Position numbers and translations under genes: made by a program. Shown in pieces: positions 34,430 through 46,204 of a DNA stretch of 62,653 nt (position 1 is the first letter of the stretch; the number at the start of each line of letters is the position of its first letter). The notes below the pieces were generated by a model. It searched no databases. It saw only the letters and a program-made list of their open reading frames with translations, and was not told the DNA's origin. Source of the DNA: Acanthaster planci (lineage: Eukaryota > Echinodermata > Asteroidea > Valvatida > Acanthasteridae); NCBI RefSeq assembly GCF_001949145.1, contig NW_019091571.1, forward strand, positions 17,803-80,455. Reading direction: 5' to 3'.

Positions 34430-36922
34430 AGGTATATGTATGTTTAAGGGGTCCTGAAAGTGATAATTTCACTTTGTGATGGTGTTGTTGGGGCCCTTTC
34501 CTCTGTGAAAGAGAGTTCAATGTTAGCTTGAATTTATCAGAGCCTGCTACACAGTTAGAAGATAGGGCTGGTTTAATTAGCTCTGCCACCATTACCACCC
34601 ATAGACCAAACTTAAACTGGGATATAGTTGGATTGTCACGAAATCCACCCTTCTGCTTTACTGTTTAACAAAAATTTTCAACTACATCTTGGCTGAATCT
34701 ACCTGTTAAAAGGAATTTCACATCATCATATGTTTTCATGTCATTCCAAAGCTGAAGAATGGAGGAAATACTCAAAATCCATACCTTTAATACACAGACC
34801 ATTTTCAGATCCCACAATTTCCAAACTTTTAAGCCATGGTATAGTAGTACTTAAAAAGGATGTATGGTTTGTACCTTCTGACATAGGTCTCTTCAAAACC
34901 TGCTTCTCATTTCAGGTCCTACTGTTAAATGCATCAAACAAGTTATTGATTTTCTAATGAACTCTGCAGTGTAGACCGGGCAGCATCAGCTGGGAGCTCT
35001 CCGAAAAGAAGTATAAGTGTAGATGCCTGCTGCAACAGTATGACTCAAGACCTGTGCCACTGTATTCACTCTCAATTTTTGAGAAGTTGTTCAAGTCAAA
35101 ATGACCTTGTGAAAGTGTAGGTGCCATATGAATGGGCATTTGTGACTCACACTCATAAAATAATCAAATGTAGGACCATTTTACATTTCTAGTGGCCCCC
35201 TCTGAATCCTTATATCTAAAAAGGTAAATATCCTGTGATAATCCAGTACTTAAACTCATTTCATCAAATGTTACAACATAAAATCTGTCACGGTTTTTCA
35301 TTGCAGTGACTTTGTGTTCCATAACATTCAAAACTCTGTCTGAAACTCCAGGCTAAATTTCAACATTTCGGAGCCATTTTCGAAGTGATGAAACAGAGGG
35401 TAGGTTTAACAATCGACTGCAAAAAAATGTGAGCTCTTGGGCCTTGATGGTAAAGAGACAAGGCAATTACTTTGTCTGTATCACACCATCTCCTACCTCT
35501 AACTTTTACACGCCTTGATGAGTTGCATATTTGTCAATTTGAGAAGCAAAGAAAGACAAAGCTGGCTCATCCATTTACCGAATAGCACCTTTGATGAGGT
35601 TGCTCATGATCTCAGCTGGAGTGGTAATATGTGAGAGGAACGTTCTGAAGCCGTTGCACTTTCTCTCTCAGTCAAGATGTTTTGACTCGTTCCTTGAGTA
35701 GAGCTTTCTTGGTTTTCCTATGATGGATGCCATCTTCAGTTAAGGGACCATCTACTATATGTAGCTTCGCCTACATGTATATGATCGTGTGCTGCAGAAA
35801 TTAACTGCACAGCTAAATATTAATATGCAACTTTTTTAGTCAAAGAATACATATAGATAAATCAAGCATCCATTGGCTGAACACCCATGTTGCATGTTAA
35901 CTTTAAATTGCGACTTCAGCATTCAGCCAATGGGCACGTGTAATGTGTAATGCGTGCATGTGATGACAAAGTCACTGATGAACTGGATATAAAAACTTGA
36001 ATATACAGACAAAGATTGATAGGCAATTTTAATTGTATATATATGATATGTATATCTGTATAAATATTTTCTTTTGGCCAGTTTTAGTGGACTTTCTTAT
36101 GTCCCATCTGGCTCAAGCTTCCTTTTGCACCCTCCTTTTTGTCGCTGAGGTGTCACACATTTTGGTGAGTTTGGGACCTCTAACAATGTGGGCACTGCAT
36201 TCTATTTCAGCTTGTGTTGGTGGTGATTGGTAGACTGACTGGGTTCAAATTGATTGGAACACAGGCGGTAGTTTGTGTAGAGACACCATTGGGTTCTCTT
36301 CAGAAGATCCTCCCTGCAGGTGTTTTGAACACAGAGTTGGCAGCTGTAATGAAATGGAAACATCAGATAAAATGTAAGCACATAGTAAAATTCAGGTTTT
36401 TATCTTTAGGGCAACAAGTCTGAATTTTGGAAAAGTTGTGAATGTTTTACAAACTGTATAGTTCGGCTGTTTGAATTTGGGACAAATTTTTTGTTTTACA
36501 AACTGTACAGTTTCTACACTTTTGTTATTTTAACTGCCCATACTGTCTGTAAAATAGAGAAAACTTGGTAAAACTCCTAAAAGAATGTGGTGTAGTTTTC
36601 ATCCTTTGTCCAATGTGCCGGTAAATATGTGCAGCGTAGGCCTGTTAAGTAGAATGTTAAGTCTTCTGCTAGGCCTTTTACATGCATTCACGAGTCAAAG
36701 AGGTTCATTACAAATATGAACGTCATTAATTTGGGGACTCAGCCTAGCTTAAGTTATGTCTTAATTTTTGGCGTGATTGTATACCTATTTTTGGTAAATT
36801 TCACTTTTCACCATTTAAATTACTACTCGCCTTTCTTTGTTCTTGGGAAAGTGTAAGAATGATAGTTCTGAGCTTTTCTTGAACCTGCGTTTGCAGTTCA
36901 TGGCTGCACACGTCGCCGACAT
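34430..36922 (-). pseudogene. THAP-domain P-type transposase pseudogene
   Basis: In reading order on the minus strand, 36922-36827 encodes the start of a C2CH THAP zinc finger (MSATCAAMNCKRRF, then LHFPKNKERR) followed by a GT donor. 36343-36098 follows an acceptor and gives the rest of the finger (CREDLLKRTQ, YTNYRLCSNQFEPSQ), with a TAG stop inside the usual LK-x-NAVPT motif. The transposase follows in changing frames: RRWCDTDKVIALSLYHQGP (near 35.48 kb), LPSVSSLRKWLRNVEI then a stop then PGVSDRVLNVM, VTFDEMSLSTGL (near 35.25 kb), then LFDAFNSRT and GLCIKGMDFEYF (near 34.8-34.95 kb) and GGFRDNPTISQFKFG (near 34.63 kb). The order matches P-element/THAP9 transposases. Stops and frameshifts show it is dead. 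Confidence 0.85.
35868..35990. mobile_element. MITE nested in the transposon relic
   Basis: The plus-strand end ACAAAGTCACTGATGAACTG followed by GATA resembles the end of the TA-flanked MITEs in the CRY-DASH intron (AGTCACTTATGAACCGGAT). Inside is a hairpin formed by CCATTGGCTGAA and TTCAGCCAATGG. It lies between the THAP part and the catalytic part of the transposase pseudogene, so it inserted later or sits in a former intron. The other MITE end is not clear. Confidence 0.55.
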
Positions 36923-38604
36923 TGTGCTTCGCGATCCAGATGTACACGTAGCGCTGCCCCGATATGTACATTTTTTTTGTACTTTGGTCCAATATCACAC
37001 CAAAATGGCACTCATGGTAATTACGCGTTTCAGTGGAGAGTTCCCCATCTTGCGCCCCTGCGCGCTGCGATACAATCTTTGGTTGGAACATTAATATTTG
37101 ATTACACATTGGGAAGTTTATTTTTAGTACATTATTCAGTGGTTGACATTTATCTAGGTCATTAAACAAAGTTCGTAGCATTTGATGTTTCCAAAACCCC
37201 TGGTGAAGATTTGTTATCACTATGGTACATCTGCTGTGTTTAACTAGTGATGTTTTGCCTAAAGGTTTGCATTTAATTGTGGAAAGTTTTACTAAACATT
37301 CACTGAAGACACTGCTTCCTGTAGGTTTCTATTTTTAATGTCACTGTGTGATGGTTGAAGGACATGTACATGTAATCGTACTAATGCTTTTAAACCTGCA
37401 ATGTCTACAGCATGTTGGTTTCGGGGATAAGATTTTACTTAGTGATGCCCACTTTTTAAAATGTAAATATTGATATCCATTTATTTTTTCATAAACTTTT
37501 CCAACTTGTAAGTACATGAAATTCTGCAAATGTTTGTGCTTACTAAAGATGTTTCAGACTTTTTTGGTGCCTATTGGGTACATGTGCTGGTATGTTTTTC
37601 CCTAGAGAGGTACACAGTACCGTTTTTGACAGTTGCCTAATAAATTCATGAGCATACATGTACATGTAAAACAACAAAGTCTACATGTTTGGGTATGTAG
37701 TCGCAGGTACTGGAGGCATTTCTCATCAAATGACTCTTAGGACTGTTTATTACATCTTTTTTCTATTGAAACACTTATTTTTCCTTTCCGAGCTAATTTC
37801 TGTGCTCAGTCATTTTTTGTCTGTGAAAATGATGGCTGTAGTGAGCAACGATCTGCAATCTCGTTACACCATGTGGACCCCCCCCCCATGCTTGCAGGGG
37901 TAGCAATGATAATAAACAATGCAAATACCCTAACAGCCATATCTTCTGAACTTATACAAGCTGCACAGTTCCTCCACGGTTCATCTGAGAATGATCTACT
38001 GTAAGTTACCGTACGCACTGATCCCTGAGGCCAGGAGTGGATGCATAATGCTGCCTCTTTCATAGTGTATGAAATTCATAGATTATGCGAGGCCTTCCAT
38101 GAAGTGACAGCTTGGAATTAGATACATGTACATGTAAAAAGTGATTGTGAAATGCTTGGGCTGGAATTTAGACTTTTTTCCCCCAGAAATTATCTTCAGT
38201 AGAAAAAAAAAAAAGAAATCCATTCATCAATAAGTAGATGCACATTGTCGTACATGTACATGTACTCGACTTGTGTTTCATACAAAGCCAGTGCATGAAT
38301 CTTCACTTGCCTGCAACAAACATAATCCCTTTTTTAAAGACACCATAAAATGTCAGTTTATTAATTCAGCATTAGACATTCTAGTGGCGAATGAATTTTA
38401 CCATACAGTGTACAATGTACATGTATTTGTTGTTAAGGACAATAAATGAGATTGCGTGTTTTTCACATTACTACAGCACGTCAAATGGGTGCCAGCCACC
38501 ATTGGTGAGCATAGCAATTTCCTACCAGTAGGGTACTAAAAACATGGTTTGACAGCTCTGATGCCAGATGGAACAATTGAGCAGAAATATGATAATGTGA
38601 CATA

Positions 38605-38644
38605 GGTAATTCCAGAAAATGGACCCCTAATTTCTGGAATTACC
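38605..38644. repeat. Perfect 14-bp inverted repeat
   Basis: GGTAATTCCAGAAA and TTTCTGGAATTACC are exact reverse complements separated by 12 bp. No T-run or gene end is associated with it. It is probably the core of a small foldback element. Confidence 0.85.
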
Positions 38645-39111
38645 CATTACCCATTGTACATGAATCATGTATTGGAAGGATCCAATTTTTATAAATTACT
38701 TGAAAGCCTTCCCTTCTCTGTGTGTTTACATCATCCATCAATCTTGCTTTTTCCATATTACATTCAGGTAATTAACTCAAATAATTACTGTGCTCATTTG
38801 AAATTGTCCCCATATCGCCCAGAGGTTTCAAGAAAAGTAAATTGTGTACTTTATTTGTATGTGAACTCAGTGGCCGTTTTCTGATCAATATTTTTCAAGG
38901 CATCTGATTTACTTACTTTGACTTCTACATGTGCATAAGATTGAACAGATGTTTCTATTTAAAATAAACTTTTTCCCATAATTACTGGAATTTATTGCTA
39001 TGTTTATTCAAGTCTTATCTGCTCTGTGATACTGCATACCTTTAGGTGGATATTACATGTACATTTGAGCAAAAGTTTATAAACTAGAAAAAAGTGCAGT
39101 TACTAAAACAA

Positions 39112-39187
39112 TTTGGGCAATTCACAATAAAGCGCCTCCAAGAGCTTGCAGCGCTTTGGCCAATCACAGCGCGCGAAATCTGGCTGT
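39112..39187. mobile_element. Half copy of TA-flanked hairpin MITE
   Basis: The stretch TTCACAATAAAGCGCCTCCA then AGAGCTTGCAGCGCTTTGGC then CAATCACAGCGCGCGAAAT matches the left arm of the elements at 52074-52227 and 61268-61435. The mirror arm is absent. It is a truncated copy. Confidence 0.65.
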
Positions 39188-41921
39188 ATTGTATTCTTGT
39201 ATTCTGGCTGGTACTGGTAAGGTATAATTTGCTGCCATTTTTAGTCTCAGCACTTTAATTATCATATATGCATTAGATAGAATTTGAAATATGCAATATG
39301 ATTCTGTATGTCCTAGTGAAAAGAGAAGATACTGAGGTACATGCACGTATGTATTGCATAAGGATAATGTGAATGTAGCATGGTTTTAAATATCAGGAAA
39401 TCACTTTGGATAGAAATCACGCATGCATCATGCTTTCTTGCATTGTTCATGTGTGGTACATTATGATATATACCAGTATGTAAAAAGAAAGACTGAAAAA
39501 ACAATACATTTGACTTTTCCTACTGGTGGGGTAGCAAGTTTTCATACATTTTTCAGAAACTAAATTGTTCACATTCTTGTGAAGGAAATGGTTAACAAGG
39601 ATTTCTATTTTGTGAAGATTTTATTTTGAAAAGGATTTTGGGGAATTGTCTGATTACTTTTTTTTTTGGTTAGTTCCTTTTTTGGCTTTGTGTTCAGGTA
39701 GTGCAAAGTGGTTCCATAAAATTGGGAGCAATTCATTTCAATTGACCTGCTGTAAAGTAATAGTGGACGGAATTAACAGGAGTCTCATTCCAGCATAGAA
39801 TTCTTCCTTAAAACAGAGCAGTACCTGTCAAGCTATTTGTATGGGCATACAAGATTTGATCACGGGATGATGCACTGGTATGAGGTTTTGTGTCTTCAGG
39901 AATTATGCAGGAAAAATGTAGTAAAAGAAAGTAATTTCAGATCAGTTGATTTTCAGGTCAACGATAATGTGATATCATCAGCTTCTTAAGTGAATCACAG
40001 GTTCTATTGTACTAGTACATGGTACATGTAAGCTAATTGTACATGTAGGTCAGATTCTAATTACCATTCCCACCTGTGTTTAGTACTGATAGGCCAGGTG
40101 CTATAGGACATGCACATGTATGTACATGTACATGTATGTGTATGCATACATACGGTCATACTACGGTCTGCAGGTCTGCAGGTACGTACATGTACATGTC
40201 AATGAGCCTTGGCCTTTTGGTAAAGGGTAACTTTGTCATATTCTATTCAGTGTAGTGATGGGCATGGTTAAGAATTCATGTACTGTAACATGCTGGATTC
40301 CTTTTGCTAAAAGAAGTGGGCAGCGGCTGTCGATACAAAAATGCTTGGAGAGTGCATTCATTGCTTAGAGGCTGAAAATGAATGCAGGCAAGTGATGATC
40401 TCTGTGAATGGAAAGAAAAGCATGACTCCTTGGGTTGCTAGGCTTACATGACATTGCATGTTGCCATAGCAATTCATTTATGAAAGACTTGTTGGTTTTA
40501 AGTTAATTGGTTTGTTGTGAGAGAAGATCAGCTACATGTACCGGTAGGTGTCACTATTGTTTTGACCATGTGCATTGGGCCAGGACAAAGCCCGTCCCAG
40601 AAATTAGTGTCATCATACACGTATATGCTAACACATGGGGGGGGTATTTACATGTAGTCTAGCCAAGAGATCAATATTCCTCCCATCTAGCCATTGGTTA
40701 CGCTTGGCTGCCTATCCGTGGGGTTTTCTCCAATCCTGTTATGAGGCAGTGGGGTAAATTGTTTGCCACGGAAAAGAGACAAAAGCAGGTCTCGGCTGTG
40801 CCTTGTAGGACTGCACATCTATTACATGTACACTGTACATGTAGGTCTTCAGTGCAGGAGCTTTAAAGTGTGACTTTGGTGCGTGCTCATCAGGTTGTCA
40901 TTGGCTCCGAAGTTAGAGTTTCTGCCATTTGCAATTAATCCTCTTGGCGTGATTTGTTGATGGCTCAACCACACTCTAGAGGGAATCATCTTTCTAGATT
41001 CAAGTGATATCTGAAGTACGGCTGCAGGACTAAAAGGACTGCAGCATTTCTTGTAGTTCATTTCAAGACTTCATGTGGTATTTGAATTTATTGTGTTGTG
41101 GCTTTTTGTGGCTTTTCAGCTTAGTGAAACTTGCAGTTGGTTTCGCTACAGGATAAACTTGCAATTTGTGGACAGCTGCGTGTGGTGAAAACATTACACT
41201 AAAGTCATCGCGGAAATCAAAACTGAAAGAAGAAAATTGGCAAGTCTATGTATAAGGTTACATTAGACAGAAAATGTGCCACAGTTGGCTGTATCATGAC
41301 CAAATACTGTGTGACCAATGAACTTTCAGAGATACCGTTATGTAACTTGATTAAAGTGAACATTCATCAGCCAAGCCAGTGACACCTGTTTTTTAACTGT
41401 TGAAGCACACCAGTTCGTCTTAGAATTCAAATTCTTCAAGACTGTACCAAACTTTATGAGCAGTACACAAACTGGGAAGACAATTGGAATTGTGGACAAT
41501 GGTGAGTTGTCGGGTCCTGATCGGCTTGACTCTGCTTAAGTGTGACTGTCAGTGAAATTTTGGAACACCGATAATAATTCCTTTTAGCACCTGCCATTTC
41601 AACCAAGAAACTTGCAACAGGCCGGCTTTTGGTTGACTTTATGTAGACGATGATGTGAAAACTAGTATAGCCTTGTGCTCATCCTGCAGGAGTTTGAATT
41701 GACATCAGAATGCTGAGTGTGTGATAACATAGTGACAAGAAAAGGATCTATGTGCAAACCTGAACTGCCAGCATTGTTGGACTACAAGAAACAGATGTTG
41801 AGCGTTGAGTGAGAACAAAGTTGAGTGTCCACTAATTTTTATCCAAACTGTGTTGGTCGGTGACACTTCATTTGTCTGAATTAAAGTGATTTCCCCTCAC
41901 TGGTAAACCTGACCAGAGAAA

Positions 41922-41932
41922 ATGGTGCTCAG
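41922..41932 (+). promoter_or_regulatory. Possible FUT8 leader exon end
   Basis: A strong donor (CTCAG then GTAAGTGT) at 41932/41933 follows ATGGTG. Joined to the acceptor at 46064, the ATG at 41922 would open a frame of only eight codons ending in TGA at 46077-46079, before the FUT8 start. This would be a spliced upstream ORF. The start of the exon cannot be placed without cDNA. Confidence 0.25.
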
Positions 41933-43723
41933 GTAAGTGTATAAAGCCCTGCATCATTCTCAGAAAATTGTCAGATTTTCCTGATCTTTTTGCCTACCTT
42001 TTTATGCACCTTTAATGTGTGTCTCTTTGACAGCTTAAAAATGGGTAAACCCATTGCATTGTTGTAAAGGAAAAAGTGAAATAAAATTCTGTTTAAAGGA
42101 AGATAAAAGAAGAAAGGGGTAGAGGATAGCTGATGAACCATGTACCCATACTATTGTTGAAGAATTTATGACTAAATGAATGGATTAAATTATGGTTAAT
42201 GAAAGAACTCAGTTGAGGGAATTTGAGGGAAACTAATGCATATTTTCAAATAGTAATATTTCCAATTGAATCATACATGTCATAGATCTTCATATTAACA
42301 CATGATAGTAGTAGTGGAATCAGATAGCAGTTTTTGAGTTTCATTGTTTCTTGCGTATTTTGCACTGCCAATTCATTTCGATCACCATTTACATGTACCT
42401 GTTTGACAGTGGAGGTCTGAATTCAGACACCTTTCAGACACATCCCAGACTTTATAGAAGAGATTTCAGACATGTTGGACTTTAAGGGATAGGCACCTAA
42501 CTGTGTGTGTTTGCTTGGATGCAGTCATAAGGACATGTTGGGCAGATCATGTTGATTTGTTATTGCACTGGTACTGAATTTTTTTTTTCTGGGATAAGAG
42601 TCACAGTATTATTGTGTCTAGACATTTGTTATAAATGCCCATTTGTGAAACATTTGACTTGATTTTCAAGTTTTACTGTGCTGTTTTAAGGACATTTTGG
42701 TGCAGTTTGTGATTTTGACGCCCATGTGAAATTACATGTTTATGAGAAAAAGTATGATGTCATCAAGGACGAAACCACACAGATACAGCGATTTCTAGTT
42801 TGACAGTTGTATTTATTTCCCTGACTGAAATGCACATGGTGTACCTTTTGACTTTGTGCTGAGAGTTTGTAACGTACTGTGCTCGATGTCTTGAAGAGAT
42901 TGCCCTAGATTGTCTGAAATTTCAGTGTTACAGACGAAATGTCTGAAATGTACAGTTTGACAAAGGGATTTGTATAGCAGAGACCCACTTTTAGTATGAT
43001 GAGTTGGGTTTCAATGGGCTTGTTGCAGTGTGAACACAACAACTTGTGAATGTAATAAATATGTTTGTAAATACCGGTATATGTTAAAAATCACGTTGTT
43101 GCATAATGCTTTAAAAAAGTGACGGCAGTTAGGCAAATTTGAGACTCTTTTGTCCCCCCAAACAAATTTTGGTTCCTCGCTACCAAGTCCCCCAAATACG
43201 ATATTTTGAAATGGAGAGCCTACGTCCATTGTTGCCATGAATTTTGGCATCTCTTGTATGTCAGCAGCATACGTGTAGATGTAGTTTGATATGGATTTTG
43301 TTTAGTGGGACTCAAACAGATAACTTTTAGATCAAACTTTCTAATACCTTGTTATTTCCAGAACAGCTGTTCTTGCCATCTTACTAATAGATGGAAATGT
43401 TAAACCTCATGGTAAAGAAGTGCGTTATTTAGTGTGCTTTATAGCAACCTACATATTTTTCCGTTTAATCATTCATAAATTTTTATGAAGCACTGAACAT
43501 TCAGGTGGACAGCGGCATTTGTCTCAAGGCCATTATAGTACATGCTGTCTGTGTTTTTAATACCCTGATAGACACAGGTGTATCAGTTGTTAACCTGATG
43601 AACAATCCGTCCTGGCAATAATATTGTCCTTGCATTGCACACTCTCTAGAGCCAGTCTGTTCAAAATCACAATAAAATGATAAATAGAATAGTTATTTTG
43701 AAATTGATTTGGAAACATTTCAG

Positions 43724-44640
43724 GCAGTTTCTCTATTCAACAACAAGCAACGTGACCACGTATTAACATTTGATAATGCCCGCTGCGATTTGATAATGTC
43801 TGCTGCATCTGGATACACGACAGTTTGATCCATCCCTATTGATCAAGATTCTGTGTGTATTGCAGCATGCGGAACGCACCACACACACACTAGCCCATAT
43901 AAGGAGATTCTTCGGGACCACTTGCACAAGGAGTATAACATACATGTACATGTAAAATGGACGGGGATGTTCGGGAACGTGAAACTAAAATTCTTGAACA
44001 AAATCCTCTTTAAATTTATTGTATGTTGACTTCTTTTGACTCTCTGACTAAAACAGTATTTATGAATGGGAATAGATACTTTGCGTATGTGCTTGGTCTG
44101 CAGACCGGCTCAGGAAAATCAATGTGACTAATGCCTGATCCGCAGATTTAAGACTGACCAGGCACATATTCAGAAATACCTAGACAGTCTCACTATTCAA
44201 CAGCGTGCAACTTGACCATATATTAACATTTGATAATGCCCACTGAGAAGTGATAATGCCCGCTGTGTAAAACATGCGCTGGTACACTCCATCCCTGTTG
44301 ATCATGAGTGTGCGTGTGATGCAACACGCTGAACATGCCATGCGCATGCCAAGTCAATATACGAGGAAATTCGGTTGGACAACTTTCAAAAGGAATATGC
44401 TGTACCATAAAATGGACGGGGTTGTTTGGGAAAATGAAAGTAAAATTTTAGAAGAGTATTGTTGGAAATCCATCATATGTTGACTCTCTGAATAAAAAGG
44501 TACAGTATTTATGAATGGGAATAAACTAACGTTTAAGACCTTGCTGAGGAGAACAAATGCTGACAATGCGATAGTCGCGTCTGTTCTCCTGAGCCGGTCT
44601 TAAAGGCACATTTAAGACTGGTGAAGCACATATTTCATGA
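43724..44640. repeat. Diverged tandem duplication, about 455-bp unit
   Basis: The sequence from about 43724 to 44182 is repeated, with substitutions and small gaps, from about 44183 to 44640. Shared landmarks in the same order are CTATTCAACA, TATTAACATTTGATAATGCC, CCATCCCT-TTGATCA, AAAATGGACGGGG, TATGTTGACT, CAGTATTTATGAATGGGAAT, AGACC-GCT-AGGA and AGCACATATT or GGCACATATT. No open frame is shared. The age looks considerable. Confidence 0.8.
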
Positions 44641-46063
44641 TTAACCAAAATGTCTACATGCCATACACTAAACAGCCAGCATCCAAACACATTAAGATGG
44701 ACAAATTGTAGATGGACACAAAGAAAGTGGAAAATGGAACGCAGATTTTTAAAAACAATATTCTTGTCAATGTTTGTGTAAATACGTTCATGTACATATA
44801 CATGTATGTATTGTTTGCTTTAGAATGGGGATAACCTAATCAATTACTAAACTGCTATGATGAAGGACCATGACAATACAATGTACATGTATGTAAAAAA
44901 ATGTTTTTATCAAGTAAAAGGTAAAGTGTTAATTACATGTAGTAACATAACTTGAAATAAATATGAATAGGAAGATGTGTGATGAACATAATTAGAAGGG
45001 AAGTTTTCAGTGACCATGTTCTAATGCACTTACCATGGAGGCTGAATTCCATACAGTAGGCTGCACTACAGAATGGACACTTGGTGATCATTTTCTTTGT
45101 TCTAACCATAAGGGATTTGGGATCTACTGGTACATGTGCATGAGACTCTCTGGTATAGCTTGTAAACTGAGCTACGTGTAAGATTAAAATTTGGCAGAAG
45201 TTTATTTTTGGAAAACAAAAGTATTGTGTAGAGAGTTGCATCATGTACATGTATGTTACCACTTTGCAACCCGACCATGTCCATGCTCATAGCCTTATTG
45301 CTGAATCTTTGTGAAAAATATCACAGTGAATCCAAAATGGAAAGATCTTTGTTTGAGGCAAGATGTCTGCAATTCACTTGCATTTTTCGAAATTCAGATA
45401 CATATCCTTATTTATTGGTCATTATTTTCACCTTTCAGAAATTTCAGATTTTGCGTGGTATCCATGTTGTAATATGAACAATATCATAGGTCTGTACTAG
45501 CAACTTCCTGGTTTTCAAGCAGGATATGCATACTTGCTCTATTGGCATGTAGCCGTGGCAGATTGAAAATAGCCAAAAAAAGGGGAGGGGCATGAAGGAA
45601 TGGGAAAGGACAGTACGTTATGTGTACATAACCTTAAACGTCAACCCGTTCATACATTTACATGTACATGTTATCGCTGATTGCTGTGATATGGGACATT
45701 GCCTTTTGAATGCCTCTGATAATGTTATGCATGCTTCCTGAAAGTGAAATGTACAGGTATATATGAGCCAATTTATACAGGTATGCAGTGTAATGTACGG
45801 TATTGTACACTACACACGTGATTGTTCTGCAGGTAGCTGACAAAATTAAAGTCATTTAATTGATTGGTTCATCAGTGCTTTTGCTGAGAATGGTTCAGTA
45901 GAAAGTGTGTATCTTTTTTTTATCCTGAAGACTTTGTTTTCCCCTTGGAAAAGGTGGAGGATGGTTGTGAAGTGTACAAATGTGCAAGAATTGCAAGTGT
46001 CATGTCAAACTGTAATGTTTCACCTGTACAGTATGTCTAAATTTAGCTGATTTTCAATTCCAG

Positions 46064-46204
46064 CATTACATTGAGATGACGATGTTCTGTGTACTGGTAG
46101 TCACCCTTGACCCTTCATCCATGCTCGGCTTCGTCCAACATCGGTGACACAGCAACATCTATCTTTCACCATCCGTCGTTGTCACCCACTGCACTCGTCC
46201 TGTC
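46064..46204 (+). promoter_or_regulatory. FUT8 5' leader with short upstream ORFs
   Basis: A good acceptor (TTTTCAATTCCAG) at 46063 suggests that an exon begins at 46064 and carries the rest of the FUT8 leader. Within it an ATG at 46076 opens a 23-codon frame that ends in TGA at 46145-46147, before the FUT8 ATG at 46205. Such a frame may lower initiation at the main start. The transcript start is not visible. Confidence 0.4.

Larger units (their letters stand above)
32171..37084 (-). mobile_element. P-element-like (THAP9-type) transposon relic
   Basis: A decayed DNA transposon of about 4.9 kb lies on the minus strand. Its two ends are inverted copies. Reading inward, the right end has GATTGTATCGCAGCGCGCAG and then GGCGCAAGATGGGGAACT. 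The left end has GATTGTATAGCGCCGCACAG and then CGGCGCAAGATGGAGAACTG. Similarity goes on for about 150 bp (both contain TGCCATTxTGGTGTG and then ATGGGGGCAG or TCGGGGCAG). Between the ends lie a split THAP domain and P-type transposase pieces with stops and frameshifts. A MITE is nested at about 35868-35990. No clear target-site duplication was found. Confidence 0.75.
37085..46063. other. Gene-poor interval upstream of FUT8
   Basis: No coding exon with family support was found. Contents are hairpins at 38605-38644 and 44535-44601, a half copy of the TA-flanked hairpin family at about 39112-39187, a patch dense in TACATG palindromes at about 40100-40200, a diverged tandem duplication at 43724-44640 and a possible FUT8 leader exon ending at 41932. 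The FUT8 promoter is probably somewhere here. Confidence 0.5.

Noticed and set aside
36801-37220. Longest open frame in the window (139 codons, minus strand)
   Set aside because: The real coding signal here is the THAP finger in another frame with its own splice donor. The long frame runs through the transposon end and shows no domain.
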